Assembly (NCBI GenBank): GCA_017999435.1
Contig: JAGNLV010000001.1
Coordinates: forward strand, 94,501-158,500
Length of the DNA stretch: 64,000 nucleotides
Direction: 5' to 3'
Source: Candidatus Zixiibacteriota bacterium
Lineage (GTDB): Bacteria > Zixibacteria > MSB-5A5 > GN15 > FEB-12
Both the position numbers and the translations under genes were made by a program. Positions 53,262 through 62,027 of the stretch are shown here, piece after piece. The notes under the pieces were generated by a model that saw only the letters and a program-made list of their open reading frames with translations, searched no databases and was not told the origin of the DNA. How positions within the stretch are numbered: position 1 is the first letter of the stretch; each line of letters opens with the position of its first letter.

Positions 53262-56183
53262 CTACTCGGTCCCGGTGCGGCCTTTCCCCTTCCCCTTCTG
53301 CTCCTGGAGCGTCGCCTGGGCGGCCGCCAGCCGCGCGATCGGCACCCGGAAGGGGGAGCAGGAGACATAGTTCATACCGACCTCGTTGCAGAAGTGGATG
53401 GAGGCCGGATCGCCGCCGTGCTCGCCGCAGATCCCGATTTTCAGATCGGGCTTGGTCCGGCGGCCGCGCTCGACCCCCAGGCGCACGAGCTGCCCGACGC
53501 CCTGCTGGTCGAGCGACACGAACGGATCCTTCGGCAGGATTCCGCTGTCGACATAGTGGCGCAGGAACCGTCCGGCGTCGTCGCGCGAGAACCCCATCGT
53601 CATCTGGGTGAGGTCGTTGGTGCCGAAGCTGAAGAAGTCGGCCTCGGCGGCGATCTGGTCGGCCGTCAGGGCCGCCCGCGGCACCTCGATCATCGTGCCC
53701 ACGAGGTAGGTCAGGTCCTTGACCTTGTACTTGTTGACCACCTCGTTGGCCACCCGGAGCACGACCTCCTTCTGGTTGCGCAGCTCGTTGACGTGTCCCA
53801 CCAGCGGGATCATGATCTCGGGCAGCACCGCTTTCTTCTGGCGCGCCAACTCGCACGCCGCCTCCATGATCGCCCGCACCTGCATCTCGGTGATTTCGGG
53901 GAACAGGATGCCGAGCCGGCAGCCGCGGAACCCGAGCATGGGGTTGGTCTCGGCGAGCTCGTTGATGCGCGCGATCACGCGCTCGAGCCGGGCCAGCTTC
54001 TCGTCGTACTCCTCGTCCTTCGGCTCGAGTTTGGCGATCTTCGCCTTGACCTCGTCGCGGTTGGGCAGGAACTCGTGCAGCGGCGGATCGAGCGTCCGCA
54101 CGGTCACCGGTTTCCCCTGCATGGCGTCGAAGATTTCCTTGAAGTCCTTCTTCTGGAAGCGCACCAGTTTGTCCAGGGCCGCCTGGCGTTCCTCGGGGGT
54201 TTCGGCGAGGATCATCTCCTGCACGATGGGAATGCGGTCCTCGGCGAAGAACATGTGTTCGGTGCGGCACAGGCCGATACCCTCGGCGCCGAACTTGATC
54301 GCCTGCGCGGCGTCGCGCGGCGTGTCGGCGTTGGTCCGCACTTTCAGCCGGCGGATCTCATCGGCCCAGAGCATGAACTCGCTGAATTCGCCCGACAGCT
54401 CCGGCTCGATCGTCGGCACCTCGCCGAGGATCACCTCGCCCGTGGTCCCGTTGAGGGTGATGATCTCCCCCTCTTTGATCGCGAGTTTGCCCACCTGGAA
54501 CTGCTTCTTGGCCGGGTTGACGCGGATCGCCTCGGCCCCGGAGACGCAGCACTTTCCCATGCCGCGGGCGACCACGGCCGCGTGCGAGGTCATGCCGCCG
54601 CGCGCCGTGAGGATACCGGCCGCGACATTCATGCCCTCGATATCGTCCGGGTTCGTCTCCTCGCGCACGAGGATCGCAGGCGTCTTCTCGCCGTGCCTGA
54701 CCACGTCCTCGGCCGTGAAATACACCTTCCCCGAGGCCGCGCCCGGCGAGGCCGGCAGACCCTTCGCCAGCACCTCGTACGAGGCTCTCGGGTCAAGCCG
54801 CGGGTGGAGGAGCTGGTCGAGGCTGCTCGGCTCGACCCGCTCGAGCGCCTCCTCCTTGGTGATCAGCTTCTCTTTGACCATGTCCACCGCGATCTTGATC
54901 GCCGCCTGCACCGTCCGCTTGCCGTTGCGCGTCTGGAGCATATACAGCTTCCCCTCCTCGATCGTGAACTCGAAATCCTGCACGTCGCGGTAGTGCTTCT
55001 CCAGCCGGGTGGTGATTTCCACGAGATGCTTGTAGGCCTGCGGCATCTCCTCCTTGAGCTGGACGATCGGCTGGGGCGTGCGGATGCCGGCCACCACGTC
55101 CTCTCCCTGCGCGTTCACGAGATACTCGCCGTAGAACTCCTTCGTCCCGGTGGCGGGATTGCGCGTGAACCCCACCCCGGTCGCAGAGTTGTTCCCCATG
55201 TTCCCGAACACCATGGCCTGAATGTTCACGGCCGTGCCGAGATCCGACGGGATATCGTGCATCCGCCGGTAAGAGATCGCGCGCGGGTTGTTCCAGCTGC
55301 GGAACACGGCGTCGCGCGCCATGCGCAGTTGCTGCCACGGATCCTCGGGGAACTCCTCGCCGGATTTCCGCCGGCAGATGTGTTTGAACTTCTTGATAAT
55401 GTCCCGCAGGTCCCCTTCCTGCAGCGATGAATCCTGCTTGATCCGGCGCTCTTTCTTCTTCTTGTCGATCACCTGCTCGAACTCGCTCTTGTCGATGCCC
55501 AGGACGACGTTGCCGAACATCGCGATGAACCGCCGGTAAACGTCGAGCGCGAACCGCTGGCTGCCCGTTTTTTTCGCCAGACCTTCGACTGTCTCGGCGT
55601 TGAGTCCGAGGTTGAGGACGGTATCCATCATCCCCGGCATGGAGAACTTCGCCCCCGAGCGCACCGAGACCAGGAGCGGATCGGCCGGGTTGCCGAATTC
55701 CTTGCCGACCGATTTTTCGATCATGCCGACGTGTTTCTCGAGGTCGGCGTCGATCGGGCCGGGCACCTGCAGGTTGTTATCGTAGTAGAGGTTGCACACC
55801 TCGGTGGTGATCGTGAACCCGGGCGGCACGGGCACTCCGGCCCGGCTCATCTCGGCCAGGTTTGCGCCTTTGCCCCCCAGCAAAGCCTTCATGTCGGCGC
55901 TGCCGTCCGCCTTGCCGTCCCCGAAGTAGTAGTAGAATTTCCCCTTCGCCACGGCCTCGGCGATTTTGGCCGACACGGCGACGTTCTTTCCGGCCGGTCT
56001 TTTGGCCGCCGGCGCCGGTTTGTGCGCCGTTTTTTTCAGACCGCCCGCATCTTTCGGCGGGGCGATCTTTTTCGGCGTTTTCTCGCTCGGAGTCGGCCGC
56101 GCCGTCTTCCGACCCGCATCCTTCTTGGAGGCTTGTTTGGCCGTCTGCTTCACCGTCTTCTTGGCCGCCTTCTTAGCTGGCAT
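53262..56183 (-). CDS. ppdK: Pyruvate, phosphate dikinase with Lys/Ala-rich N-terminal extension
   Basis: 973 residues versus about 875-880 typical. Residues 1-70 are an extra Lys/Ala/Pro/Thr stretch beginning MPAKKAAKKTVKQTAKQASKK, resembling histone H1-like tails. From about residue 80 the enzyme is standard: the nucleotide-binding domain with ALLGGKGANLAEM, SVRSGAKFSMPGMMDTVLNLGLN; the phospho-His domain ILTARGGMTSHAAVVARGMGK; and the PEP-binding barrel with LCRTEHMFF, NPMLGFRGCRLG and ICGEHGGDP. It interconverts pyruvate + ATP + Pi and PEP + AMP + PPi, pairing with the PPi-driven pump. Both nearby promoter and hairpins suggest a separate unit. Confidence 0.95.
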   Translation of the reverse strand: MPAKKAAKKTVKQTAKQASKKDAGRKTARPTPSEKTPKKIAPPKDAGGLKKTAHKPAPAAKRPAGKNVAVSAKIAEAVAKGKFYYYFGDGKADGSADMKALLGGKGANLAEMSRAGVPVPPGFTITTEVCNLYYDNNLQVPGPIDADLEKHVGMIEKSVGKEFGNPADPLLVSVRSGAKFSMPGMMDTVLNLGLNAETVEGLAKKTGSQRFALDVYRRFIAMFGNVVLGIDKSEFEQVIDKKKKERRIKQDSSLQEGDLRDIIKKFKHICRRKSGEEFPEDPWQQLRMARDAVFRSWNNPRAISYRRMHDIPSDLGTAVNIQAMVFGNMGNNSATGVGFTRNPATGTKEFYGEYLVNAQGEDVVAGIRTPQPIVQLKEEMPQAYKHLVEITTRLEKHYRDVQDFEFTIEEGKLYMLQTRNGKRTVQAAIKIAVDMVKEKLITKEEALERVEPSSLDQLLHPRLDPRASYEVLAKGLPASPGAASGKVYFTAEDVVRHGEKTPAILVREETNPDDIEGMNVAAGILTARGGMTSHAAVVARGMGKCCVSGAEAIRVNPAKKQFQVGKLAIKEGEIITLNGTTGEVILGEVPTIEPELSGEFSEFMLWADEIRRLKVRTNADTPRDAAQAIKFGAEGIGLCRTEHMFFAEDRIPIVQEMILAETPEERQAALDKLVRFQKKDFKEIFDAMQGKPVTVRTLDPPLHEFLPNRDEVKAKIAKLEPKDEEYDEKLARLERVIARINELAETNPMLGFRGCRLGILFPEITEMQVRAIMEAACELARQKKAVLPEIMIPLVGHVNELRNQKEVVLRVANEVVNKYKVKDLTYLVGTMIEVPRAALTADQIAAEADFFSFGTNDLTQMTMGFSRDDAGRFLRHYVDSGILPKDPFVSLDQQGVGQLVRLGVERGRRTKPDLKIGICGEHGGDPASIHFCNEVGMNYVSCSPFRVPIARLAAAQATLQEQKGKGKGRTGTE

Positions 56184-56230
56184 AGAATGTCCCTTTCGCC
56201 AACGAATCGCGTTGTGAAAATTTGTGCGAA

Positions 56231-56258
56231 TCTATACAAAAATCTCCATCGGCGCAAC
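56231..56258 (-). promoter_or_regulatory. Possible sigma-70-type promoter for ppdK
   Basis: GTTGCG, 16-nt spacer, TATAGA, about 48 nt upstream of the ATG at 56183. Confidence 0.4.
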
Positions 56259-56298
56259 ACAAAAGGCGGCCGAAACTTAACGTGAGTTCCGGCCGCCT
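56259..56298 (-). terminator. Rho-independent terminator of the small basic protein gene
   Basis: 9-bp stem AGGCGGCCG/CGGCCGCCT, extended through AACT/AGTT, followed by TTTTGTGTTG on the minus strand. Confidence 0.7.
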
Positions 56299-56326
56299 GA
56301 AACCTGTCGAGAGCGCCATCGCGGCG

Positions 56327-56671
56327 CTACATCGTGAAGAGACGTTCGCCCTTGATGATCTTGTCGAGAATGCGCGCCGCTTTCTCGGCGGGCGCATGCA
56401 TGATGTCCGAGCTGTTGAAAGTCGTGCGCACCACCTCGCGCGGGCAGAGAGAATTGGCTTTCCCGCGACCGCCGCGCGCTTTCTTCTTGTGCTTCAGATT
56501 GTACTGGCGCTGATACTCCTTCGCCTTCTCCTTGTGCATCTGGTAGTACCGTCGCTGATACTCTCGGCGCGCCTCGGCCGTGGAAAGCTTTGTTCTGGTC
56601 TCCCCGTTCTCGGGAGCGGTAGTCGAATGCGCGACGGGATTGGCTACAGTCGTTATGCGAGGCCGAGCCAC
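56327..56671 (-). CDS. Small highly basic protein with tandem 15-residue repeat
   Basis: 114 residues, not recognised as a known family. An unstructured Thr/Ala start is followed by two adjacent copies of a charged unit: EYQRRYYQMHKEKAK (residues 37-51) and EYQRQYNLKHKKKAR (52-66). A Gly/Arg/Lys-rich stretch and a C-terminal helix (APAEKAARILDKIIKGERLF) come next. The very basic, helical repeats suggest nucleic-acid or ribosome binding; this is an inference. It has a consensus promoter (56773-56800) and a good terminator (56259-56298), so it is a monocistronic, probably well-expressed gene. Codons look normal, supporting a real gene. Confidence 0.7.
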   Translation of the reverse strand: MARPRITTVANPVAHSTTAPENGETRTKLSTAEARREYQRRYYQMHKEKAKEYQRQYNLKHKKKARGGRGKANSLCPREVVRTTFNSSDIMHAPAEKAARILDKIIKGERLFTM

Positions 56672-56772
56672 GTTCCTACCTCACTTTCCCTGTGTTGTAG
56701 TGGCTACCCTTTTCGTAACGGACGATGCGCTTCCGGGCTCCACTCCGGTCGCGCTTGGCTCCTCCACAGGGA

Positions 56773-56800
56773 TGATAGGAAATCCTTACTGTATGTCAAG
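56773..56800 (-). promoter_or_regulatory. Consensus sigma-70 promoter for the small basic protein gene
   Basis: TTGACA, 16-nt spacer, TATCAT, about 100 nt upstream of the ATG at 56671. Confidence 0.65.
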
Positions 56801-57140
56801 CATTTTTTTCCGAAGACGCGAAATATTTTTCGGTAATCTTCATTTACATAATGACTTGACAAATCCCGTTTTCTCTTCTTCTACAACCTCCTTTCCCGGC
56901 GCCTGTTACGCGTATTGTCGCGACCCGGCGGAAGCCCCTGTGCGACAGTACGCTAACTGCAGCGTCCGGAATTTTCAACATACACTGCCTGGTCATTGTC
57001 GCCTGCCTCAAACTCCGTCTGTCGGTCATGCGATGCGTTAAACAACCCCGAAAAGTTCCATGCAGACCAATAGCTTCAGCCCCAACAGTATAATTCCATA
57101 AACTCAAATCAACAAAAAACTATCGAAAAATTGCAACCCT

Positions 57141-57183
57141 CAAAGAAAAAAGAAATCCCGCCGGTTATAGACCCGGCGGGATT
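57141..57183 (-). terminator. Rho-independent terminator of the eight-gene membrane operon
   Basis: 11-bp perfect stem AATCCCGCCGG/CCGGCGGGATT with an 8-nt loop, followed by TTCTTTTTTCTTT, 23 nt past the stop of the last gene. Confidence 0.9.
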
Positions 57184-57205
57184 AATCGTCACCCGGTCGG
57201 TCCGC

Positions 57206-58045
57206 TCAAACCTGCGGCCCGGCGACCTGATTCCGGCTCTTCAAATACAGCCGTATCTCATTTACGATATAGGCCACCACGACCGCCACCAGCAGCCAAC
57301 CCACCAGCTGGTACCAGGCCGAGTACCCCTCGATGGGTGTTTCCCCCGCGTTCCAGCCGACTTTGCGCCAACTGTCGACATCCTGCACGCGGTTAATGAA
57401 CAGCGAAATACGCGCCATCACGGTGAATCCGAACGAGGCGCCGAACCCGATCATCAGAATCCAGATGCCGAAGGTCGCGACCCGCCCGAACACCCCGGTG
57501 TGGGCTTTCGAAAAGAAGAAGTAGGTCAGCCCCGCAATCGATCCGACTGCGATGATCACCTGCGACAGCCCGCTGAACGGATCCAGCACGTAGAACAGGT
57601 TGGAGCTGCCGATGAAGTCGCCCCAGGTGTCCCACTTGAAGTCGTACATGGTCGCCTGAAGCTGGCGGATCACCCGGTTTCCGAGATCGAGCGGAATGGA
57701 GACGCCGACCGCAATACCGATGTACATCGACATCGGCCAGCGCGACACCCACTGATAGTTCTTCGAGAAACGCGTCCACATCATCACGCCGAGGAGGGCC
57801 GGGATGATGCGGTACCATTGGGTGGAGTCGAGAAAAGCGAGGTACACGCTGCCGTCCGACAGCGGCTGGAACAGTTTCGGCACCAGCCCGTTGTGCCAGA
57901 GAATGATCACGAAGTACCCGGCCGAGACGCCCACGACGATGTGTTCAGCCACCTTGTAGAACGGGTTGTCCTTGTACAGGAAGCTGAAGGTCGCCAGCGT
58001 CAGAAACACGCCGCCGGTGAACCAGAGGAAAGTCCCGAAATCCAT
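57206..58045 (-). CDS. Module gene D (downstream copy): polytopic membrane protein with LYKDNPFYK motif
   Basis: 279 residues, function unknown. It is clearly homologous to the gene at 61215. Both share an N-terminal helix followed by the motif FLYKDNPFYK(V/F)AEH and a series of helices with similar spacing (VGVSAGYFVIILWHNGLVPKL here). A second conserved block is the C-terminal AYFFFSKAHTGVFGRVATFGIWILMIGFGASFGFTVMARISLFINRV. About 7-8 membrane segments are predicted by eye. It ends the operon and is followed by a strong terminator. One base separates it from the C gene, so tight coupling is likely. It shows no nucleotide-binding or catalytic motif. Confidence 0.8.
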   Translation of the reverse strand: MDFGTFLWFTGGVFLTLATFSFLYKDNPFYKVAEHIVVGVSAGYFVIILWHNGLVPKLFQPLSDGSVYLAFLDSTQWYRIIPALLGVMMWTRFSKNYQWVSRWPMSMYIGIAVGVSIPLDLGNRVIRQLQATMYDFKWDTWGDFIGSSNLFYVLDPFSGLSQVIIAVGSIAGLTYFFFSKAHTGVFGRVATFGIWILMIGFGASFGFTVMARISLFINRVQDVDSWRKVGWNAGETPIEGYSAWYQLVGWLLVAVVVAYIVNEIRLYLKSRNQVAGPQV

Positions 58046-58046
58046 C

Positions 58047-58925
58047 TTACTGGCCTCCTTCCCGCTTCTGGCGACGGCGGCTGGCGAAGAACCCGACGTT
58101 GCCCATGACGATGAAGAGGATGATGACGATGTGGGCCCAGAGCTGTACTTTCATGCCGTCCATCGCCCGGCCCGGGTTGTCCGCCAGATACTCGTACTGG
58201 GCCGCCCCGAGCAGCCCGCCCATGATCCCGAGCACCTGGCCGGAACCGAGGTACGGGTAGTATTGGGCGGTCGACACGCCCGTCAGCCCCAGGGCGAGCG
58301 GGAACCCGAACCGTCCCTGCCCGTAGTTGATCCAGGCGTCGGTGATGTTTCCGCTGGACAGGTCCACGACCAGGTCGACCTGTCCGTAGTTGATCACCCC
58401 CTGCATCATGGGCAGCGAGTCCAGCGGCGTCCCGTAGTAGTCGGAGGGGAAAGGAATGCGGAAGTCCTGCCCCATGCCGAGGATCACCAGTCCGTAGTAG
58501 GGCTTGTAGCCGAGGAAGGCGTAGTCGATCCCGTTGACGATTTCGCGGGGCGGATAGACCACGCCGTTGTACTCCTTCTCCACTTTGAGCGAGTCGCTCA
58601 CGTCGCGGATCAACTGGTCGGCCATCCCCGGGCCGTTCTGCGAGAGCGCGGTGAAGATGATCCTCTTCTTCTGGCGCCAGGCCTGCTCGATCATGGCGTA
58701 GGCCATGGGGTGCAGTTCGGCCAGGCTGTTCGGATCGTAGTCGATCGCGATGAAAATGATCGCGCCGGGCTTCAGCTGCTCGACAAAATCGAAAATGCTC
58801 CTCACTTCCGGCTCGACCAGAATCGGCACCGTGAACGGCATCGCGTAGGCGACCACGCACACGACGACGAGGAAGAGGAAGACCCAGCGCCGGTCCAGCT
58901 TCATCAGCTTCTCAAATATACTCAT
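58047..58925 (-). CDS. Module gene C (downstream copy): membrane-anchored Rossmann-like domain protein
   Basis: 292 residues, function unknown, homologous to the gene at 62024. An N-terminal membrane helix (about 13-34) precedes a soluble alpha/beta domain (about 40-260), and a C-terminal helix (about 264-281, HIVIILFIVMGNVGFF) ends in a basic tail. Conserved segments between the copies are IFIAIDYDPNSLAELHPMAYAM / ILISFDFDPAMAPEVQPMANAI and QVLGIMGGLLGAAQYE / QIVGILGGVKGAAEYE. The domain probably lies outside the cytoplasm, as the C-terminal tail is basic. No enzyme motif is evident. Confidence 0.8.
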   Translation of the reverse strand: MSIFEKLMKLDRRWVFLFLVVVCVVAYAMPFTVPILVEPEVRSIFDFVEQLKPGAIIFIAIDYDPNSLAELHPMAYAMIEQAWRQKKRIIFTALSQNGPGMADQLIRDVSDSLKVEKEYNGVVYPPREIVNGIDYAFLGYKPYYGLVILGMGQDFRIPFPSDYYGTPLDSLPMMQGVINYGQVDLVVDLSSGNITDAWINYGQGRFGFPLALGLTGVSTAQYYPYLGSGQVLGIMGGLLGAAQYEYLADNPGRAMDGMKVQLWAHIVIILFIVMGNVGFFASRRRQKREGGQ

Positions 58926-58935
58926 GGCGTCCTCC

Positions 58936-59766
58936 TCACCCTCTCCCCATGTAGCCGCGTTCGATGCCGAGCATGACTTTGATCGACGTCGAGACGATGC
59001 CCAGGCCGATCCCGATCAGGATCGCCCGCTGCGCGGCCTGGTTCGGCACATTCATGAGCCAGTTCGACAGCTTGGAGTAGAACCCGGTCTCCGCGGCGAA
59101 CGGCAGGTAGGGGTTGAAACGCACCATGACGATGAGCGCGGCCAGCAGCAGCAGCGTCGCCATCAGGTTGCGCGCCCGGAACGCCCGGTAGGCCGCCGAG
59201 GCGATGAAGAACGCGAGCAGCGCGAACATCGTCGCCAAAATCGGCATCATCACGTAGTCGAAGAAGTGCCGGAACATCGGGTTGGTCAGTCCTTCCTGAG
59301 TGTAGAAGAAGAACCCCCAGTTCTTGTCCAGCGCCGGCAGCAGGAACTCGACCACGACCAGGACGAGGGCCACCAGGGCGTAGAGCTTCTTCCGGCCGGC
59401 GTCGCCCGTCGCCCCGATCTGGATCAGGGCCAACAGGAGCACCGTAAACAGAATGAGCCACAGCCAGTAGGTTCCCCACGACTGGGCACCCGCCTCTTTC
59501 CCGACGAACCCGAACGAGATCATCAGGAACAGGCCGATGAGCGTCAGGTAGTTGTACCCCCAGAAGGGGCGCTTGCTGCGGATCCGGTCCACCGACACGC
59601 GGAAGAGCGACCAGATTCCCAAAGCCAGCGCGAAAATGCCGATGATGTAAATCCAGTCGAGGAAGAACTCGTACAGCCACTCGAAAGACTCGTGGGGCAC
59701 GAAATACTGGACCACCTGGAAGAGCGCGAACAGGAAGACCAGCAGGAAGGGAATTTGTCGTTTCAT
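58936..59766 (-). CDS. Module gene B (downstream copy): polytopic membrane protein with C-terminal LGIER motif
   Basis: 276 residues from the ATG at 59766 (MKRQIPFLLVFLFAL). About seven to eight membrane segments. The homologue is at 62986. Shared signatures are LFRVSVDRIRSKRPFWGYNYLTLIG near the middle and the striking C-terminus QAAQRAILIGIGLGIVSTSIKVMLGIERGYMG, matched by GQRAIMIGIGLGVVAMSLRIILGIERSYLG. The copies differ in length, with about 50 extra residues here. Function unknown. It lies 16 nt after the A gene and 10 nt before the C gene. Confidence 0.8.
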   Translation of the reverse strand: MKRQIPFLLVFLFALFQVVQYFVPHESFEWLYEFFLDWIYIIGIFALALGIWSLFRVSVDRIRSKRPFWGYNYLTLIGLFLMISFGFVGKEAGAQSWGTYWLWLILFTVLLLALIQIGATGDAGRKKLYALVALVLVVVEFLLPALDKNWGFFFYTQEGLTNPMFRHFFDYVMMPILATMFALLAFFIASAAYRAFRARNLMATLLLLAALIVMVRFNPYLPFAAETGFYSKLSNWLMNVPNQAAQRAILIGIGLGIVSTSIKVMLGIERGYMGRG

Positions 59767-59782
59767 ACTCGCAGTCCTCCCG

Positions 59783-61183
59783 TCAGTTGCCGACGTTGAA
59801 CCACGTGCGGAACGCGGCCCAGCCGAGGTTGGTGGCGAACAGGCCGATGATCGCCAGGACAATCACGGCCGCTTTCATGTAATCCTGGGCCTTGAGCGAG
59901 CCGAGCAGCACCGGTTCGCGCCCGAGGTAGGCCGAGGCGGCGTAGAGCTCTTCGCCGATGAGAGTGTAGTCGCAGGCGACGATGAAGAAGGGTATCTGCG
60001 CGATCTCGTCGGTCCCCGAAATCTGGATCGAGCCCGCCAGCGCCCCGGTCTCCGCGAGAATCAGCGACTCGGCGTAGAACTTCCCCATGTAGACGTTGGT
60101 GGCGGGCCGCTCGCGCATCATGATCCCGTTCACCGCCGCCACGTAGGCGAACTGCGACTGGGTGACGAAGTGAACGATGTCTTCCTTGTAGTCGTCGGGC
60201 CGGCCGGCATCGAGATAGGCCGACTTGACCACCTCCTGGGCCACCGACATGACGATCGGGTCGTAGGTCGGCACGTTGAGCGAGGTCTGGTATTCGGCCA
60301 CCCGCTTGGCCACCCGGCCGAGGACAGTGAAGGACGCGATGGTCGCCACGTCCGCCGCCGTCCCGAGCCCGAGCACGTAGAGGATCGGACGTCCCATCTC
60401 GGTGGCCCGCCCGATGGCGTCATCGACCGCCTCGATCCCCGCCAGCGGCCGCACGTAGAGGTCCGCGCCGCGCCGCGCCCGGTCCACAAGGATCACGATG
60501 AGCGCGCCGAAGAGCAGCACCGCGATCAGCACCGCCACCTTCCCCGTGTTGAACCACTGCCCGGCGCTCTGCACCGGTCCGACCACGGCGGACGAGGCCC
60601 GCACCAGCGGGTCGGCCGTCACCGCATCCACCCGGTAGTAGAAATCTGTGTGATCGGGGACGAAGGCGTCGTCCCACTCGTCCTTGTTTCCGGTGTGGGT
60701 GAAGGTCCTGGTCCCCGCGGGCGCCACCGCCCCGTCCCAGGTCCGGAATTCGCCGCCGGCGGGATAGCCCGCGTAGGCCGCCCGGAGCCGGTCCACGGTT
60801 TCGAGATACGCCTCGCGGAGCGAATCGCGCCGGTGGCCCAGGCCCCCGCCGCCCTCGGCGATCTGCGTGCGCACCGCCTCCGCGGCCGTGCGGATGGTCG
60901 CCAGTGTGTCGACGAGATAGGGCACCCATCGATACATTTCGTAGCCCAGCACTGAGCCGGCCCCACCGCCGTCGTCAGCCGACAAGTCCCACGTGAGCAC
61001 GACCGCGTGGCCGTGATCGTTCGGCTTGTCGACGGCCCGCACGTTGACCGGCGGCGCCGGCGCCGCAATCGCGGCGGCGGGCGGGCTGGCAAGCGCCGTA
61101 TCGGCCGGCGCGGCCTCCTGCCCGAACGCCGGGCCCGCAAGGACAACCGCCAGTCCCAGCGCCAATAGCCATCTAAGCTTCAT
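59783..61183 (-). CDS. Module gene A (downstream copy): signal peptide, FN3-like, DUF6754-like membrane protein
   Basis: About 466 residues from the ATG at 61183, behind a strong GAGGAGAGAGG site. A signal peptide (1-21, FGQE cleavage) is followed by an Ala/Pro linker, an FN3-like region with insertions (about 44-205, VVLTWDLSADD and DFYYRVDAVTADP), one membrane helix (216-234), a conserved domain (about 240-440) and a C-terminal helix. The conserved part includes RPILYVLGLGTAADVATIASF, AESLILAETGALAGSIQISG and FFIVACDYTLIGEELYAASAYLG. I believe it is the Pfam DUF6754 family, but have not verified this. The other copy (63657-64000) shares this end. Confidence 0.8.
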   Translation of the reverse strand: MKLRWLLALGLAVVLAGPAFGQEAAPADTALASPPAAAIAAPAPPVNVRAVDKPNDHGHAVVLTWDLSADDGGGAGSVLGYEMYRWVPYLVDTLATIRTAAEAVRTQIAEGGGGLGHRRDSLREAYLETVDRLRAAYAGYPAGGEFRTWDGAVAPAGTRTFTHTGNKDEWDDAFVPDHTDFYYRVDAVTADPLVRASSAVVGPVQSAGQWFNTGKVAVLIAVLLFGALIVILVDRARRGADLYVRPLAGIEAVDDAIGRATEMGRPILYVLGLGTAADVATIASFTVLGRVAKRVAEYQTSLNVPTYDPIVMSVAQEVVKSAYLDAGRPDDYKEDIVHFVTQSQFAYVAAVNGIMMRERPATNVYMGKFYAESLILAETGALAGSIQISGTDEIAQIPFFIVACDYTLIGEELYAASAYLGREPVLLGSLKAQDYMKAAVIVLAIIGLFATNLGWAAFRTWFNVGN

Positions 61184-61214
61184 ACCTCTCTCCTCGTTGA
61201 GAGTGCCTCTTGTG

Positions 61215-62027
61215 TCATCCAATCAATCCGAGCCACTGGTCGAACAGAAACGTCACCCGGCCGACCAGCAGCGATATTCGGCCCATCACAGTATAACCAA
61301 ACGACGCCCCGAACGTAATCATGAGAATCCAGATTCCCACCCGCGACGCGGCCCCGAACGCCCCCCGGTGCTCCTTGCTGAAGAAAAAGTAGATCAGGCC
61401 GCAGACGACCCCCAGGAAGACCACCCAGTTGGCCGCCATCAACACCAGCTGGCTGGTCGCGGAGAGCGAGAGATTGCTGAGGAAGTGGCCCGCCCCCTGC
61501 CAGTCGACCACCAGCGGCACGAACGTCGAGGACACCTGCTCGATGAAATCGGAGCGGAGGTACCGGACAAAATTGAACCCCGCGGTCGTGCCGACAATGA
61601 ACGCCAGCGGCCAGCGCGAGATCCAGCCGGCTTTGCGCGACAGCCGGAGCAGCAGGAGAATGCCCAGCACCACCGGCAGCAGGTAGAAGAGGTTGCGGGC
61701 CTCCGGGTCATAGGGCACTTCGAAGAACCGCGACAGCGTCTCCGACACGCGGGGCACGAGATTCCCCACGATCGTCGACCAGAAGCCCATCGACATCCAG
61801 AAGGCCGCCGAGACCCCGACGAAGAGGTGCTCGGCGAACTTGTAGAACGGGTTGTCCTTGTACAGGAACGACAGGATCGCCAGCGTGAGGAAAGCAGCCA
61901 CGGTGACGAGCAGTCCCTGCCGGATGTAGTGCTCCTCGGCGCCGCGCAGTCCGGTCGCCTTGACCGCCCAACTGACGGCGCAGAGCAGCACGACCGCCGC
62001 GAGCACGAGAACCGCCGGCCGCCTCAT
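61215..62027 (-). CDS. Module gene D (upstream copy): polytopic membrane protein with LYKDNPFYK motif
   Basis: 270 residues, homologue of the gene at 57206. After a first helix (VLVLAAVVLLCAVSWAVK) comes FLTLAILSFLYKDNPFYKFAEHLFVGVSAAFWMSMGFW, then several helices with LPVVLGILLLLRLSRKAGWISRWPLAFIVGT, and the conserved LIYFFFSKEHRGAFGAASRVGIWILMITFGASFGYTVMGRISLLVGRV. Unlike the downstream copy it has an additional N-terminal helix. Function unknown. The ATG overlaps the TGA of the C gene (ATGA), and 31 nt separate its stop from the downstream A copy. Confidence 0.8.
   Translation of the reverse strand: MRRPAVLVLAAVVLLCAVSWAVKATGLRGAEEHYIRQGLLVTVAAFLTLAILSFLYKDNPFYKFAEHLFVGVSAAFWMSMGFWSTIVGNLVPRVSETLSRFFEVPYDPEARNLFYLLPVVLGILLLLRLSRKAGWISRWPLAFIVGTTAGFNFVRYLRSDFIEQVSSTFVPLVVDWQGAGHFLSNLSLSATSQLVLMAANWVVFLGVVCGLIYFFFSKEHRGAFGAASRVGIWILMITFGASFGYTVMGRISLLVGRVTFLFDQWLGLIG

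Larger units (their letters stand above)
56672..57205. other. AT-rich intergenic region between the basic-protein gene and the membrane module
   Basis: 534 nt. It contains the basic-gene promoter and leader at the left and the terminator of the membrane operon (57141-57183) at the right. The 300 nt between are lower in GC, with no credible RBS-preceded gene; an 87-residue minus-strand frame there looks accidental. Confidence 0.6.

Noticed and set aside
53235-55430. A 731-codon plus-strand frame over ppdK
   Set aside because: Antisense shadow; the minus strand carries the complete enzyme.
56844-57107. An 87-codon minus-strand frame in the AT-rich gap
   Set aside because: No ribosome site, no recognisable domain and poor codon pattern; treated as chance.
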